From NCBI GenBank assembly GCA_965243805.1, contig OZ251577.1, positions 3,286,001 to 3,350,000 on the forward strand: DNA of 64,000 nucleotides. The letters run 5' to 3'. Made by a program: the position numbers and the translations under genes. Shown in pieces: positions 7,923-17,082 of this stretch (positions are counted from its first letter, which is position 1; every line of letters begins with the position of its first letter). The stretch is from CATQHQ01 sp965243805 (GTDB lineage Bacteria; Gemmatimonadota; Gemmatimonadetes; Longimicrobiales; Gaopeijiaceae). Below the pieces are notes generated by a model that was given only the letters and a program-made list of their open reading frames with translations, did not search any database and was not told the DNA's origin.

Positions 7923-10900
7923 CGGTCCTCTCCCGGGTTGCCAGCGTCGGAGCTGCCAGAGTCGTCGGCCTCCTCCGCCACCTGGCGGATGCCGGCCCGC
8001 ACGTCGGGCGCCGTGTTCCGCCACGGCTCCATCGGCGCGGGGCGCTGCCTCGGCCACAGCTCGTCCAGCGTGTCGCCGTCGTAGAGCCTTCCGTTCATCA
8101 TCACCTTGTCCACGGTGTTCGTGTTGCGGATGTCGTCGAGCGGGTTCGCGTCCAGGATCACCAAGTCGGCCAGCTTGCCCGGCTCCACCGAGCCCAGGTC
8201 CCGGCCCAGCCCGATCGCTTCGGCACCCATGATCGTGGCGGCCCGAAGCGCGTCGTGCTCGTCCATGCCGCCGCTCTGGAGTGCCCACAGCTCCCAGTGG
8301 TAGCCCAAGCCCTGAAGCTGTCCGTGGCTCCCCACCCCCGTCTTGCCGCCGCCCTCCACCAGTTGCACCAGCCAGCCCGAGTGCTTCGCGAAGGCGTACT
8401 CCTCGTCCATGAACCAGCCGCCTCGTCCTGGGCCGGTGGTCTGGAGCCGGCGCGCCTTGAAGTCCAGCTCCCGCTTCGGCGTGAAGTGGGTCAGCTTTTC
8501 GTCGCCGAAGACGTCCTCTTTGGTGTAGAAGTAGTTCTCCGCCCAGGGCCCGCCGTACGACACAAGCAGCGTCGGCGAGTTGACCGTGCCCGACTCGGCG
8601 AAGAGGCGCACCACATCGTCGTACGCCGGAATAATCGGCATGGAGTGCTCGATCCCCGGATAGCCGTCCATGGCGTGGGTCATGTTCAGCCGGTAGTCGA
8701 GACCGCCCTCGGTGGTGGGCATCAGCTCCAGCTCCCGCGCCGCCATGATCAGCCACTGCCGCTGCCGACGGTTGCCCGACATGTACATCTTGAACGTCTT
8801 GGTGTCGTAGTAGTCGCTGTACTTGCGCAGCACGTCCACGGCGTGCTCGTAGCTCCGCACCGCGTCGCCGGAGAAGACGCCGGGTCCCGTGTGGTAGACC
8901 CGCGGCCCCACCATCTTGCCCGCCCGCACCATGTCCTCGTAGGAGAGCACGTCGGTGGTGGCCGTCTGGGGGTCCCTCGTGGTGGTCACCCCGTACGCCA
9001 AGTTGGCTTGGTAGATCCAGGGCCGCGCCCAGTGGAGGCCCCACAGGTTCCACATGTGGGCGTGGGTGTCCACGAAGCCGGGGACGATCGTCTTGCCCGT
9101 CACGTCGACCACCGTGGCGCCCTCGGGCACATCGCCGGCCCCCGCCGACACCGAGGCGATCCGGTTGTTCTCCACCACCACGTCGGCGTTCTCCACGACC
9201 TGGTCGCCGTCCATAGTGATCACCCGCGCGCCCCGCAGCACCACCGTCCCCTGGGGGATGTCGCGATCGGCGACCACGTCGATCCACTGCTCGGCCGGCT
9301 CGTACTCCAGGTCGTTCGCGGCCGCTTCCAGATCGTAGGTGAAGAGCGCATTGCCGAGGGACCAAGTCACGGTCCGTCCGTCGGCACCCCATGCGGGGAA
9401 CTCGCCGCCCAGGTCGTTGAGCTTGCGCACGGGCACAGCGGCGGAGTCGGGCTTGAAGACGTCCACGACCGGCAGTGTGGCCCCCATGTTTGGCACCGTC
9501 ACCACATACACGTCGCGGCCGATGTAGGCCATGGCCAGATCGCCTTCCGGCGCCATCTGGACGATCCCGGCGCTGCGCTGGATCACGAACTCCCGAGGCT
9601 CGTCGTCGTTGAACTGCTGGGGCATGACCAGATGGGACGTCCCGGACAGATCGTAGCCGGGCGCCACGCCCCCTGCGTCCTGGTCGAACCGCGACACGAT
9701 CCGGATGTGCAGCTTGTGGTCCGTATCGTCCCAGCGGGCGGAGCTGAGAGCCAGCGACCGTGGTCCGGGAGCGGGAGAGCCGGGGATCGGGTCCCCTCGG
9801 CCCAGCCCGTAGTAGTAGATGCGCTCCGGGTCGGCGGCGAAGTGGGGAAGACGCCTTCCCGCCGTGGGGCCGATCACCGTGGCGTCGCCTCCGTCGGCGG
9901 GGATCCACACGAACTCCGAATCGAGTCCGCCGATGAAGGGGTCGACCGCCTCCTGCAGGTGCCGACGCGCGGCCCGAACCGCCACGATCCGCTCCCCGTC
10001 CGACGACCAGGCCAGCTGCTGGTAGTACGCCGGCGCCGTCGTGAGCGTGGTCGCGCTTCCGCCCTCGGCCGGAACCCGGCGGATGTGCCCGTCGCCCGCG
10101 TCGTCGTCCCAGGTGACGTAGGCGATCCAGCGGCCGTCGGGCGACCAAACGGGCTGGAACTCGCCCACTTCGTCGTCGGTGAGGCGGCGAGGCTCCGAAG
10201 CGGCTTCCTCCGGCGCACCGCCCGTGTCGGTGTCGTCGGCGCCGTTGGCGGAGAGGTCGGCCACGTACAGCCGGTCCAGCGCGGTGAAGGCGACCCGCGA
10301 GCCGTCGGGAGAGGTGCGGGCGTCGCGGATCTGCTTGACCGTGAAGACGGGCGTGTCCTCGATAGGGTACTCGAACTCGACTTCCGGCCCGATCGCCACC
10401 TCCACGTCGGCGGTGAAGGGGATCTCCGTCGGCTCCGAGCCGTCCACCGGGACCCGCCAGATGCGCCCGCCGTAGGAGATCACCAGCGCATCGGAGTCGG
10501 GGGTGAAGGAGTAGCCCGGGAGCACGTCCATGTTGGCGGTGGACTCCTGGTCGTCGCGCTGCACCGGGTAGGCCAGCCATCGCTCTTCGCCAGAGGCCAG
10601 CTCGCGGAGGCGGATGCCGGTGTCGGCGTCGTCCCGACTCCCGTACGCCAGCAGCGCGCCGTCGGGCGAGACGGCGGGCCGGAACGCCGACCCGTAGCGG
10701 TTGCTCATCGGCGTGCGCGTGCCCGACTGGCGGTCGTAGACCCACAGCTGGTACTGGGGGAAGATCGCGTTGTACTCCCACGTCCCCGACCGCTGGGAGT
10801 GCCATATGTAGCGGCCGTCGGGGCTGACGGCGGGTCCCATGAGTCGTTGGCTGAAGGACGCGAAGGAGATCGGGGCGCCCGGGACGAGCGCCGGCCCGCC

Positions 10901-11458
10901 GACCATCTGCAGGCCCGTGCCTCCGTCCACGTGGTAGAGCCAGAGCTTCTCCAACCCGAAGAACCCTCCCCCGGCCCGGGCCACCACCACGTACTTCCCG
11001 TCGGGCATCCACTCGGGAGACAGGAAGCGGCTGCCGATCCCCTTGGTCAGCTGGGTGGGCTCGCCGCCCGTTGCCGGCATGAGCCACACGTTGTCGTCGC
11101 CGCTGCGGTCCGAGACGAACGCCAGCCGCTGGCCGTCGGGGCTGAAGCGGGGTTGCATGTCGTGGGCGAGCCCGCTGGTGAGGCGAGTGGCTTGGCCGCC
11201 CTCGGCCGGGATCGTGTACAGGTCGCCCAGCAGGTCGAAGGCGATCGTGCTCCCGTCGGGGCTCACGTCCAGGGAGATCCAGGTGCCCTCGCTGGCCGTG
11301 AAGCGCGCCCAGCGGGCCGGCTCCAAGGGGAGACCTCGGTCCGGGTCGGGCTTCTCCTCACGGGCGTCTTGGGCACCGACGGCCGAGGGGACGCCGACGA
11401 CGAAGGGGGCGATGAAGAGGAGCGCGACTGGCCAGAAGCCGCGGGTGGAGGATCGCAT
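7919..11458 (-). CDS. Secreted TolB-like propeller / amidohydrolase fusion (copy A)
   Basis: 1,179 residues with a clear signal peptide (hydrophobic core WPVALLFIAPFVVG, cleavage after AVGAQ). PD40/TolB repeats with the SPDG signature run from about residue 45 to 690, then an amidohydrolase domain with the metal-binding HxH in VDTHAHMWN near residue 798 and the SHGQLQGLGYHWE segment. It is a paralogue of the next gene, matching it over nearly the whole length (for example GTWISLDVSPDG and VVxxDPQTATTD), but it lacks the long charged insertion. It is the first gene of a two-gene operon transcribed away from the TonB receptor. Co-localisation with an outer-membrane receptor suggests processing of an imported or extracellular amide or peptide; this is inference. 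Confidence 0.88.
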   Translation of the reverse strand: MRSSTRGFWPVALLFIAPFVVGVPSAVGAQDAREEKPDPDRGLPLEPARWARFTASEGTWISLDVSPDGSTIAFDLLGDLYTIPAEGGQATRLTSGLAHDMQPRFSPDGQRLAFVSDRSGDDNVWLMPATGGEPTQLTKGIGSRFLSPEWMPDGKYVVVARAGGGFFGLEKLWLYHVDGGTGLQMVGGPALVPGAPISFASFSQRLMGPAVSPDGRYIWHSQRSGTWEYNAIFPQYQLWVYDRQSGTRTPMSNRYGSAFRPAVSPDGALLAYGSRDDADTGIRLRELASGEERWLAYPVQRDDQESTANMDVLPGYSFTPDSDALVISYGGRIWRVPVDGSEPTEIPFTADVEVAIGPEVEFEYPIEDTPVFTVKQIRDARTSPDGSRVAFTALDRLYVADLSANGADDTDTGGAPEEAASEPRRLTDDEVGEFQPVWSPDGRWIAYVTWDDDAGDGHIRRVPAEGGSATTLTTAPAYYQQLAWSSDGERIVAVRAARRHLQEAVDPFIGGLDSEFVWIPADGGDATVIGPTAGRRLPHFAADPERIYYYGLGRGDPIPGSPAPGPRSLALSSARWDDTDHKLHIRIVSRFDQDAGGVAPGYDLSGTSHLVMPQQFNDDEPREFVIQRSAGIVQMAPEGDLAMAYIGRDVYVVTVPNMGATLPVVDVFKPDSAAVPVRKLNDLGGEFPAWGADGRTVTWSLGNALFTYDLEAAANDLEYEPAEQWIDVVADRDIPQGTVVLRGARVITMDGDQVVENADVVVENNRIASVSAGAGDVPEGATVVDVTGKTIVPGFVDTHAHMWNLWGLHWARPWIYQANLAYGVTTTRDPQTATTDVLSYEDMVRAGKMVGPRVYHTGPGVFSGDAVRSYEHAVDVLRKYSDYYDTKTFKMYMSGNRRQRQWLIMAARELELMPTTEGGLDYRLNMTHAMDGYPGIEHSMPIIPAYDDVVRLFAESGTVNSPTLLVSYGGPWAENYFYTKEDVFGDEKLTHFTPKRELDFKARRLQTTGPGRGGWFMDEEYAFAKHSGWLVQLVEGGGKTGVGSHGQLQGLGYHWELWALQSGGMDEHDALRAATIMGAEAIGLGRDLGSVEPGKLADLVILDANPLDDIRNTNTVDKVMMNGRLYDGDTLDELWPRQRPAPMEPWRNTAPDVRAGIRQVAEEADDSGSSDAGNPGEDR

Positions 11459-11480
11459 TGCGCCGACTCCGTGTCTCGAG

Positions 11481-11524
11481 GTTGATACGCCGCTGCCGCA
11501 TAGTTGATACGCCGTTGCAGCATA
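11481..11524. promoter_or_regulatory. Duplicated 22-bp element between divergent genes
   Basis: Two head-to-tail 22-bp copies (11481-11502 and 11503-11524), each beginning GTTGATACGCCG and ending GCATA and differing at two positions, lie between the propeller-amidohydrolase operon and the TonB receptor gene. Each contains TTGATA, which could act as a -35 box, so this may be a duplicated promoter or a paired operator serving both directions. The spacing of 22 bp is two helical turns, which places both copies on the same DNA face. Confidence 0.45.
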
Positions 11525-11609
11525 GTAGTGTCAGCGATGGGCGGCGGCTACTGTTGTGGGGTCACGCCGGCGGTTACTCCACTCCATCCATGACCATCCA
11601 TGAGCGAGC

Positions 11610-14105
11610 ATGTGCGACATCCATGAGCGAGGCCTCGCGAAGCTTGTGGCAGTGGGCGCGCTGGCCTTGGCGGGCGTCGCCCCTTCTGCCGGGCAAGAGC
11701 AGCCTGACACGATGCGTGCGCGAGCTGGGGTCGGGGTCGTCGGATCGCGGGTCTCGACGGGGAACCCGGCGGAGCTTTCGGTTCCGGTCGACGTGTACGG
11801 CTCGGAAGAGCTGGCGCGGCTCGGCCAGATCGAACTTGCGGAGGCTCTGGCGCGCATCGCCCCGTTCTTCAACACCCAGCGGCTGAGCCTCGGGGACGGC
11901 GCGGCGCTTCACGTGGCCACCCTCCGGGGCATGAACCCGGACCAAGTGCTCGTCCTCGTCAACGGCAAGCGGCGCCATTCGGCCGCGTTCCCCAAGGTGA
12001 TCTCCACCCTTGGATTCGGGACTACGGGCACCGATCTGCGCGCCATCCCCATTCAAGCAGTCGAGCGGATCGAAGTGCTGCGGGAAGGGGCGGCGTCCCA
12101 GTACGGGTCGAACGCCGTGGCTGGCGTGATCAATATCGTCCTCAAGGATGCGAGCGAAGGAGTCGCCGCCTCCACCTATCTCGGCCGAACGTCGCGGGGC
12201 GACGGCGCTCGGATGCTGGCGTCGGCCAACACGGGAGTACGGCTGGGCGACGAGGGCTTCCTCAACCTGACGATGGAGTTCGCCAAGCAGGAGCCTACCA
12301 GCAGGACCGGCGTCGCGCCCACTTGCTTCGCGGCCGATCCCGTCTACGCGCCCTGTGCCGGGGGCGGGAAGGTCGAGCGGCTGCAGCGAGTCGGCGAACC
12401 GGAGTACGAAGGCGTGGGCGTGATCTTCAACGCGGCGATCCCGGCTGGCGAGTCCGGCGAGTTCTATGCCTTCGGCGGGTACACAGGACGAGAGGCCGTA
12501 AGCGACGGACCCTACATCAAGGCGGACTGGATTCCACGCAATGTCTCCTACATGCATCCGGACGGGTTCTTCCCCCTGGAGGAGTCCACGCTGACGGACG
12601 GGTCCGTGGTCGTCGGGCTGCGCGGCGACCTCGATGAGTGGTCGGCGGACGTGAGCCTGCGTTTCGGCCAAGGACGGTTCGCGTTCGATGCCGTCAACTC
12701 GATCAACCCCTCCTTTGCCGCCGAGTACCTGGCGCGCAACCCGGGAGCGAGCGCCGCGGCCATCGCGTCCAACGCCGGCCCGGGCGACGCCTTCGGCGGG
12801 GCCCTCAACTTTCGCCAAGCGGAGGCGAGCGCCGACGTGACGCACGACATAAAGGTGGCGGGGCGTGCCGGCGTCCTTGCGTTCGGCGCGGCACTCGTGC
12901 GGGAGAGCTTCTGGATGGAAGCGGGCGAACTGGCCTCGTACGCGTGCGGACCCAGCAACACGCCGGGCGGCTTCCCGGCGGCGCACCACCAGAACGACGG
13001 CAGCACGTTCGCCAGCTGCGGCATTCAGGGGTACCCCGGCTACAGCCCGCAAAGCGCCGAAGCCGGCGAGCGCGACCGGACGAGCGTGGGCGGTTACGCC
13101 GACCTGGAGCTCCGTTCGCCCGAGTCGCCGCTGTCGGTGGGCGGTGCGCTGCGCTTCGAGCACTACAGCGACGCCGGCAACGTGGTGGTCGGCAAGGTCG
13201 CGGGCCGAGTGGAGCTGGGCGAGTCGGGGGCGGCGCTGCGAGCGGCCGCGTCCACGGGCTTCCGCGCCCCGGGGCCTCCCCAGCGCGGCTTCAACACGGT
13301 CGTCTTCCAGGGCGGCGGGGACGGACTCGCCAGCACCGGCTTCCTTCCCGAGGGCGACCCAATCGCCTGCCAGAACTTCGACGCGTGCGCCTTGAAGCAC
13401 GAGACCTCCCTGAGCCTGACCGGCGGATTCGTCTATTCCCACGCCCGCGGCTTCCAGCTCACGGCGGACTACTACCGTGTGGCCGTCACCGACGCGATCG
13501 TGCTGACGCAAGGTCTCGGCCCCGACGAAGGTCTCCCGGCCGGCGCCCAGTTCCAGGGACGGCCCGTCAACGGCGTGGCGTTCTGGGCGAACGCGATCGA
13601 CACCCGCACTTCAGGGTTCGACGTGATCGGCGCCTGGCGGCTCAGGTCAATGTCTTGGGGAGTCGCGGAACTCTCGGCCGGCTACCACCGCAACGAGACC
13701 CAGATCACCCGCAACCACCACCCCGCGTTCGTGCGCCAGACCCAGACGACGCTCGTCACCGCGGCGCAACCCAAGCAACGCATCGGCGCCAGCGTGGACG
13801 TGCGGCTCGCCCGGGGCCTCGGTGCGCGGCTTCGCGTGAACCACATCGGCAAGACCACTTCGCCGACGGTCTTCGAGGAGCCGGTCGTGCTCTCGGCAGC
13901 CACCATCGTCGACTTGGAGGCGGATGTGGAGATAGCCGACAGAGTCCGGCTGACCGTCGGCGCCGGCAACCTCTTCGACACGCTGCCCGACGAGTTGCCG
14001 TCCGACCACCTGGGACGGTCGTGGTCATTCCAATACCCCAACGAGTCGCCCTACGGAGTGCTGGGCCGAGTCGTCTTCGCGAAGGTGGACATGGCGGGGT
14101 CGTAG
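11610..14105 (+). CDS. TonB-dependent outer-membrane receptor
   Basis: 831 residues. A short N-terminal hydrophobic segment ending in APSAGQEQ is a signal peptide. A plug domain covers about residues 45-170, with LRGMNPDQVLVLVNGKRRH and the region IERIEVLREGAASQYGSNAVAGVINIV, both standard TonB-receptor plug motifs. The rest is a 22-strand barrel-like region with many aromatic strand ends. Two cysteine pairs occur around residues 235-250 and 445-475. The ligand is not evident; neither heme nor B12 hallmarks are seen. The gene is divergent from the amidohydrolase operon and may import its substrate. The protein ends without the usual terminal aromatic residue (FAKVDMAGS), so the C-terminus may be slightly extended. 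Confidence 0.9.
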   Translation: MCDIHERGLAKLVAVGALALAGVAPSAGQEQPDTMRARAGVGVVGSRVSTGNPAELSVPVDVYGSEELARLGQIELAEALARIAPFFNTQRLSLGDGAALHVATLRGMNPDQVLVLVNGKRRHSAAFPKVISTLGFGTTGTDLRAIPIQAVERIEVLREGAASQYGSNAVAGVINIVLKDASEGVAASTYLGRTSRGDGARMLASANTGVRLGDEGFLNLTMEFAKQEPTSRTGVAPTCFAADPVYAPCAGGGKVERLQRVGEPEYEGVGVIFNAAIPAGESGEFYAFGGYTGREAVSDGPYIKADWIPRNVSYMHPDGFFPLEESTLTDGSVVVGLRGDLDEWSADVSLRFGQGRFAFDAVNSINPSFAAEYLARNPGASAAAIASNAGPGDAFGGALNFRQAEASADVTHDIKVAGRAGVLAFGAALVRESFWMEAGELASYACGPSNTPGGFPAAHHQNDGSTFASCGIQGYPGYSPQSAEAGERDRTSVGGYADLELRSPESPLSVGGALRFEHYSDAGNVVVGKVAGRVELGESGAALRAAASTGFRAPGPPQRGFNTVVFQGGGDGLASTGFLPEGDPIACQNFDACALKHETSLSLTGGFVYSHARGFQLTADYYRVAVTDAIVLTQGLGPDEGLPAGAQFQGRPVNGVAFWANAIDTRTSGFDVIGAWRLRSMSWGVAELSAGYHRNETQITRNHHPAFVRQTQTTLVTAAQPKQRIGASVDVRLARGLGARLRVNHIGKTTSPTVFEEPVVLSAATIVDLEADVEIADRVRLTVGAGNLFDTLPDELPSDHLGRSWSFQYPNESPYGVLGRVVFAKVDMAGS

Positions 14106-14108
14106 AAG

Positions 14109-14140
14109 AGCCGGGCGGCGGTCTGGACTTGCCCCCGGCT
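14109..14140 (+). terminator. Hairpin after TonB receptor gene
   Basis: AGCCGGG (14109-14115) and CCCGGCT (14134-14140) form a 7-bp perfect stem just after the receptor stop and 20 bases before the arginase start. There is no strong U-run, so termination is only plausible. Confidence 0.35.
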
Positions 14141-14159
14141 GTCGGCGACCTTCTTTGGC

Positions 14160-15074
14160 ATGACTGGACGCAACGAGCGCGAGGTCGCCCTGATCTCGGT
14201 GTCCATCGACCTGGGCGCCGGACGCCGGGGCGTGGACATGGGACCCTCCGCGTTGCGAATCGCCGGAATCGCCGAGGCGCTGGACGCCGTGGTCGGTCGA
14301 GTCCACGAGGGCGGGAGCGTGGCCGCAGGGGGATTGGAGACCAGCGACCCGGGAGACGCGACGCTGCGCTTCCTGGACGAAGTCGCCAGGGTGACCGCGC
14401 GCACGCGCTTCATGGTGTCCCGGGCCCTGGGCCAGGGCCGGCTGCCGGTGATTCTGGGCGGCGACCACTCCCTGTCGATCGGCTCCGTCGCCGCGGTGGC
14501 CGACCACTTCAGGGAGCGGCGCAAGCCCGTCGGCGCGATCTGGGTAGACGCCCACACCGACATGAACCTCCCCGAGACCACCCCCAGCGGGAACATCCAC
14601 GGCATGTCGCTGGCCGTTCTCCTGGGCCGAGGCGCCGGGCGACTCAAAGGGCCGGTGCCCAGCCTCCGCCCCGAGCACGTGTGCGTGCTGGGCGCCCGGG
14701 AGGTGGACCCGGGCGAGAGGGCGCTGATCTCGGAGCTGGGCGTGCGCGTCTTCACCATGTCCGAGATCGACGCCCGGGGCGTGGGACCGTGCATGGACGA
14801 AGCGCTGGAGCGTGCCACCGACGGCACCGCGGGCTTCCACCTCTCCTTCGACCTGGACGTGCTGGACCCGCGCTTCGCCCCCGGGGTGGGCACGCCGGTC
14901 CAGGGCGGCCTCACCAACCGGGAGGCGCACTTGGTCTGCGAGTCGGCGGCCCGCTCCGGGAAGCTGGTGGGCATGGACCTGGTCGAGCTCAACCCGGTGC
15001 TGGATCACCGCAACGACACGGCGGCCCTCGCCGTCGGCCTAGTGGCTTCGGCCCTGGGCAAGACGATCCTCTAG
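14160..15074 (+). CDS. rocF: Arginase-family ureohydrolase
   Basis: 304 residues, a normal length for arginase. Metal-binding motifs are visible: GGDHSLS near residue 100, WVDAHTDMN near 130 and SFDLDVLDP near 228-237, all needed for the binuclear manganese centre. The substrate loop and VELNPVLDHRNDTA segment favour arginase (arginine to ornithine and urea) over agmatinase or formimidoglutamase. It is cytosolic. It lies 55 bases after the TonB receptor and 19 bases before the ABC-F gene, with no operon logic obvious beyond shared strand. Confidence 0.88.
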   Translation: MTGRNEREVALISVSIDLGAGRRGVDMGPSALRIAGIAEALDAVVGRVHEGGSVAAGGLETSDPGDATLRFLDEVARVTARTRFMVSRALGQGRLPVILGGDHSLSIGSVAAVADHFRERRKPVGAIWVDAHTDMNLPETTPSGNIHGMSLAVLLGRGAGRLKGPVPSLRPEHVCVLGAREVDPGERALISELGVRVFTMSEIDARGVGPCMDEALERATDGTAGFHLSFDLDVLDPRFAPGVGTPVQGGLTNREAHLVCESAARSGKLVGMDLVELNPVLDHRNDTAALAVGLVASALGKTIL

Positions 15075-15093
15075 GCGCCGCCCGCCGCTCTCG

Positions 15094-17082
15094 ATGATCT
15101 CCGTCGCCGGCTTGGGCAAGTCCTTCGGCGGACGCACGCTCTTCGCCGACGCGACCTTCCAGCTCAACCCGGGCGAGCGCTACGGCTTGGTGGGTGCCAA
15201 CGGTTCTGGCAAGACCACCCTGCTGAACATCTTGGCAGGCGACGCGGCGCCCAGCGAAGGCACAGTGTCGGTACCCAAGCGGACGCGCCTCGGCGTGTTG
15301 CGCCAGGACCAGTTCCACTACCGCGACGAGCTGATCCTCCACGTCGCCCTCATGGGCCATCAGGATCTCTGGAAGGCGATGGCCGAGAAGGAGAAGGTGC
15401 TGGCCGCGCCGGACCACGACTTCGACGCGCAGCGCTTCTCGGAGCTGGAGGAGATCGTTCAGAGCCACGACGGCTACGCCGCCGAATCCCGGGCGGGCGC
15501 GATCCTGGAGGGTCTGGGGCTGCCGTCCTCGATCCACGGCGACCCCGTGTCCACCCTCTCCGGCGGCTTCCGGCTGCGGGTCCTGCTGGCCCAAGTGCTG
15601 GCCGGCGCGCCCGACGCGCTGCTCCTGGACGAGCCCACCAACCACCTGGACATCCTGTCGATCCGCTGGCTGGAGAAGTTCCTGGCCGACTTCCGAGGTC
15701 CGGTCGTCGTGATCAGCCACGACCACAGGTTCCTGGACCACGTGGTCACCCACATCCTGGACGTGGACTACGAGACGGTGACGGCGTACCCCGGCGGCTA
15801 CGACGACTTCCGAAAGGCAAAGGATGCGGAGCGGCAGCGGCGCGAAAAGGAGATCGTGACCCGGCAGCGCGAGATCGCCCACCACCAGCAGTTCGTGGAC
15901 CGCTTCCGGGCCAAGGCCACCAAGGCGCGGCAAGCCCAGAGCAAGGTGCGGCTCATCGAGAAGAGGGCGGAAGCGCTGGTGGAGCTTCCCCGCAGCTCCC
16001 GTCGCTGGCCTGTCTTCCGCTTCGAGCAGGAACGCCCCAGCGGCAAGGAAGTCGTGCGGACGAAAACGATTTCCATGTCCTACGGCGAGAACCAAGTCCT
16101 TCGCCAGGTGAACCTGGAGGTAGTGCGGGGGGACCGGCTGGCGGTGATGGGTCCCAACGGGATCGGCAAGTCCACCCTCCTCAAGATCATGACGGGCCGG
16201 GTGAAGCCGGACCTGGGCTCGGTGAAGTGGGGGTACGAGACCCGGCGGGGCTACTTCGCCCAAGACGTGGAGGACCACTTCGGCTCGGGCTCCGGGCGGC
16301 GAAGCGCCGAGGCGTGGATCGGCGACTTCTGCGAGGGAAGGGACCGGGGCTACGCCCGCAACATGATGGGGCGCGTGCTCTTCACGGGGGACGACGCGGA
16401 CAAGCCGCTGGACGCGCTCTCCGGCGGCGAGGCGGCGAGACTGGTCTTCTGCAGCCTGATGATCCAGTCGCCGAACGTGCTGGTGCTCGACGAGCCCACC
16501 AACCACCTGGACATGGAGTCCATCGAGGCGCTGGTGGACGGTTTGCGAGAGTACGAGGGGACGCTCATCTTCGTCTCTCACGATCGCTGGTTCGTGAGCC
16601 GACTGGCGAACCGGGTCGTCGAGATCACGCCGGAGGGCCTCCGGGACTACCGGGGCAGCTATGAGGAATACGTCCACTTCTGCGGGGACGACCACCTGGA
16701 CGTGGACAGGGTCGTTCTGAAGGCCAAGGCGGGGCGACGGAAGGCCGGTGCTCGCAGATCGGGTGCCCGGTCCAAGGCCAAGCGCGGTGGGCGGCGGCGC
16801 TCCGAGACGGGCCGGGGTGGGCGCCCTCGCCGCGGCAGGCTCCCCGCCGGGCGCTCAGGGAAGGACTACAGGCGGCAGGGCTTGATCAGACGCATCGAGG
16901 AGCTCGAAGCCGATCTGCGGGCCATCGATCGCAGGCTGGCCGATCCGAGCCTGTACGCCGGGCCCGCCCAAGGCGAGGCGAAGTCCTTGGTGGACCAACG
17001 CGAGCGAGACTCGGCAGAGGTGGATCGCCTCATGGCCGAGTGGGAGGAGCTGGAGGCCGAATTCGAGGAGGAGAACCCATGA
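15094..17082 (+). CDS. ABC-F family ATPase (ribosome-associated type)
   Basis: 662 residues with two ABC domains and no membrane part. Walker A sites are GANGSGKT near residue 36 and GPNGIGKS near 353; signature motifs are LSGGFRLRV and LSGGEAARL; each is followed by LLDEPTNHLD or VLDEPTNHLD. A linker rich in charged residues (about 235-310) fits the P-site tRNA-interacting motif of ABC-F proteins. After the second domain a very basic stretch (about 545-590, many R, K and G) leads into a C-terminal helical coiled coil like that of Uup/YheS. The role is likely translation regulation or ribosome rescue. The stop overlaps the next start (ATGA). Confidence 0.9.
   Translation: MISVAGLGKSFGGRTLFADATFQLNPGERYGLVGANGSGKTTLLNILAGDAAPSEGTVSVPKRTRLGVLRQDQFHYRDELILHVALMGHQDLWKAMAEKEKVLAAPDHDFDAQRFSELEEIVQSHDGYAAESRAGAILEGLGLPSSIHGDPVSTLSGGFRLRVLLAQVLAGAPDALLLDEPTNHLDILSIRWLEKFLADFRGPVVVISHDHRFLDHVVTHILDVDYETVTAYPGGYDDFRKAKDAERQRREKEIVTRQREIAHHQQFVDRFRAKATKARQAQSKVRLIEKRAEALVELPRSSRRWPVFRFEQERPSGKEVVRTKTISMSYGENQVLRQVNLEVVRGDRLAVMGPNGIGKSTLLKIMTGRVKPDLGSVKWGYETRRGYFAQDVEDHFGSGSGRRSAEAWIGDFCEGRDRGYARNMMGRVLFTGDDADKPLDALSGGEAARLVFCSLMIQSPNVLVLDEPTNHLDMESIEALVDGLREYEGTLIFVSHDRWFVSRLANRVVEITPEGLRDYRGSYEEYVHFCGDDHLDVDRVVLKAKAGRRKAGARRSGARSKAKRGGRRRSETGRGGRPRRGRLPAGRSGKDYRRQGLIRRIEELEADLRAIDRRLADPSLYAGPAQGEAKSLVDQRERDSAEVDRLMAEWEELEAEFEEENP

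Noticed and set aside
7923..11087. A 2,308-residue minus-strand open frame extending copy B upstream through the copy A gene
   Set aside because: The added 1,055 codons are the shadow frame of copy A; copy A has a signal peptide and domain motifs, and copy B starts at ATG 7922 with its own signal peptide.
7835..11485. Long plus-strand open frame opposite the propeller-amidohydrolases
   Set aside because: Antisense frame with no motif; high GC makes such frames common.
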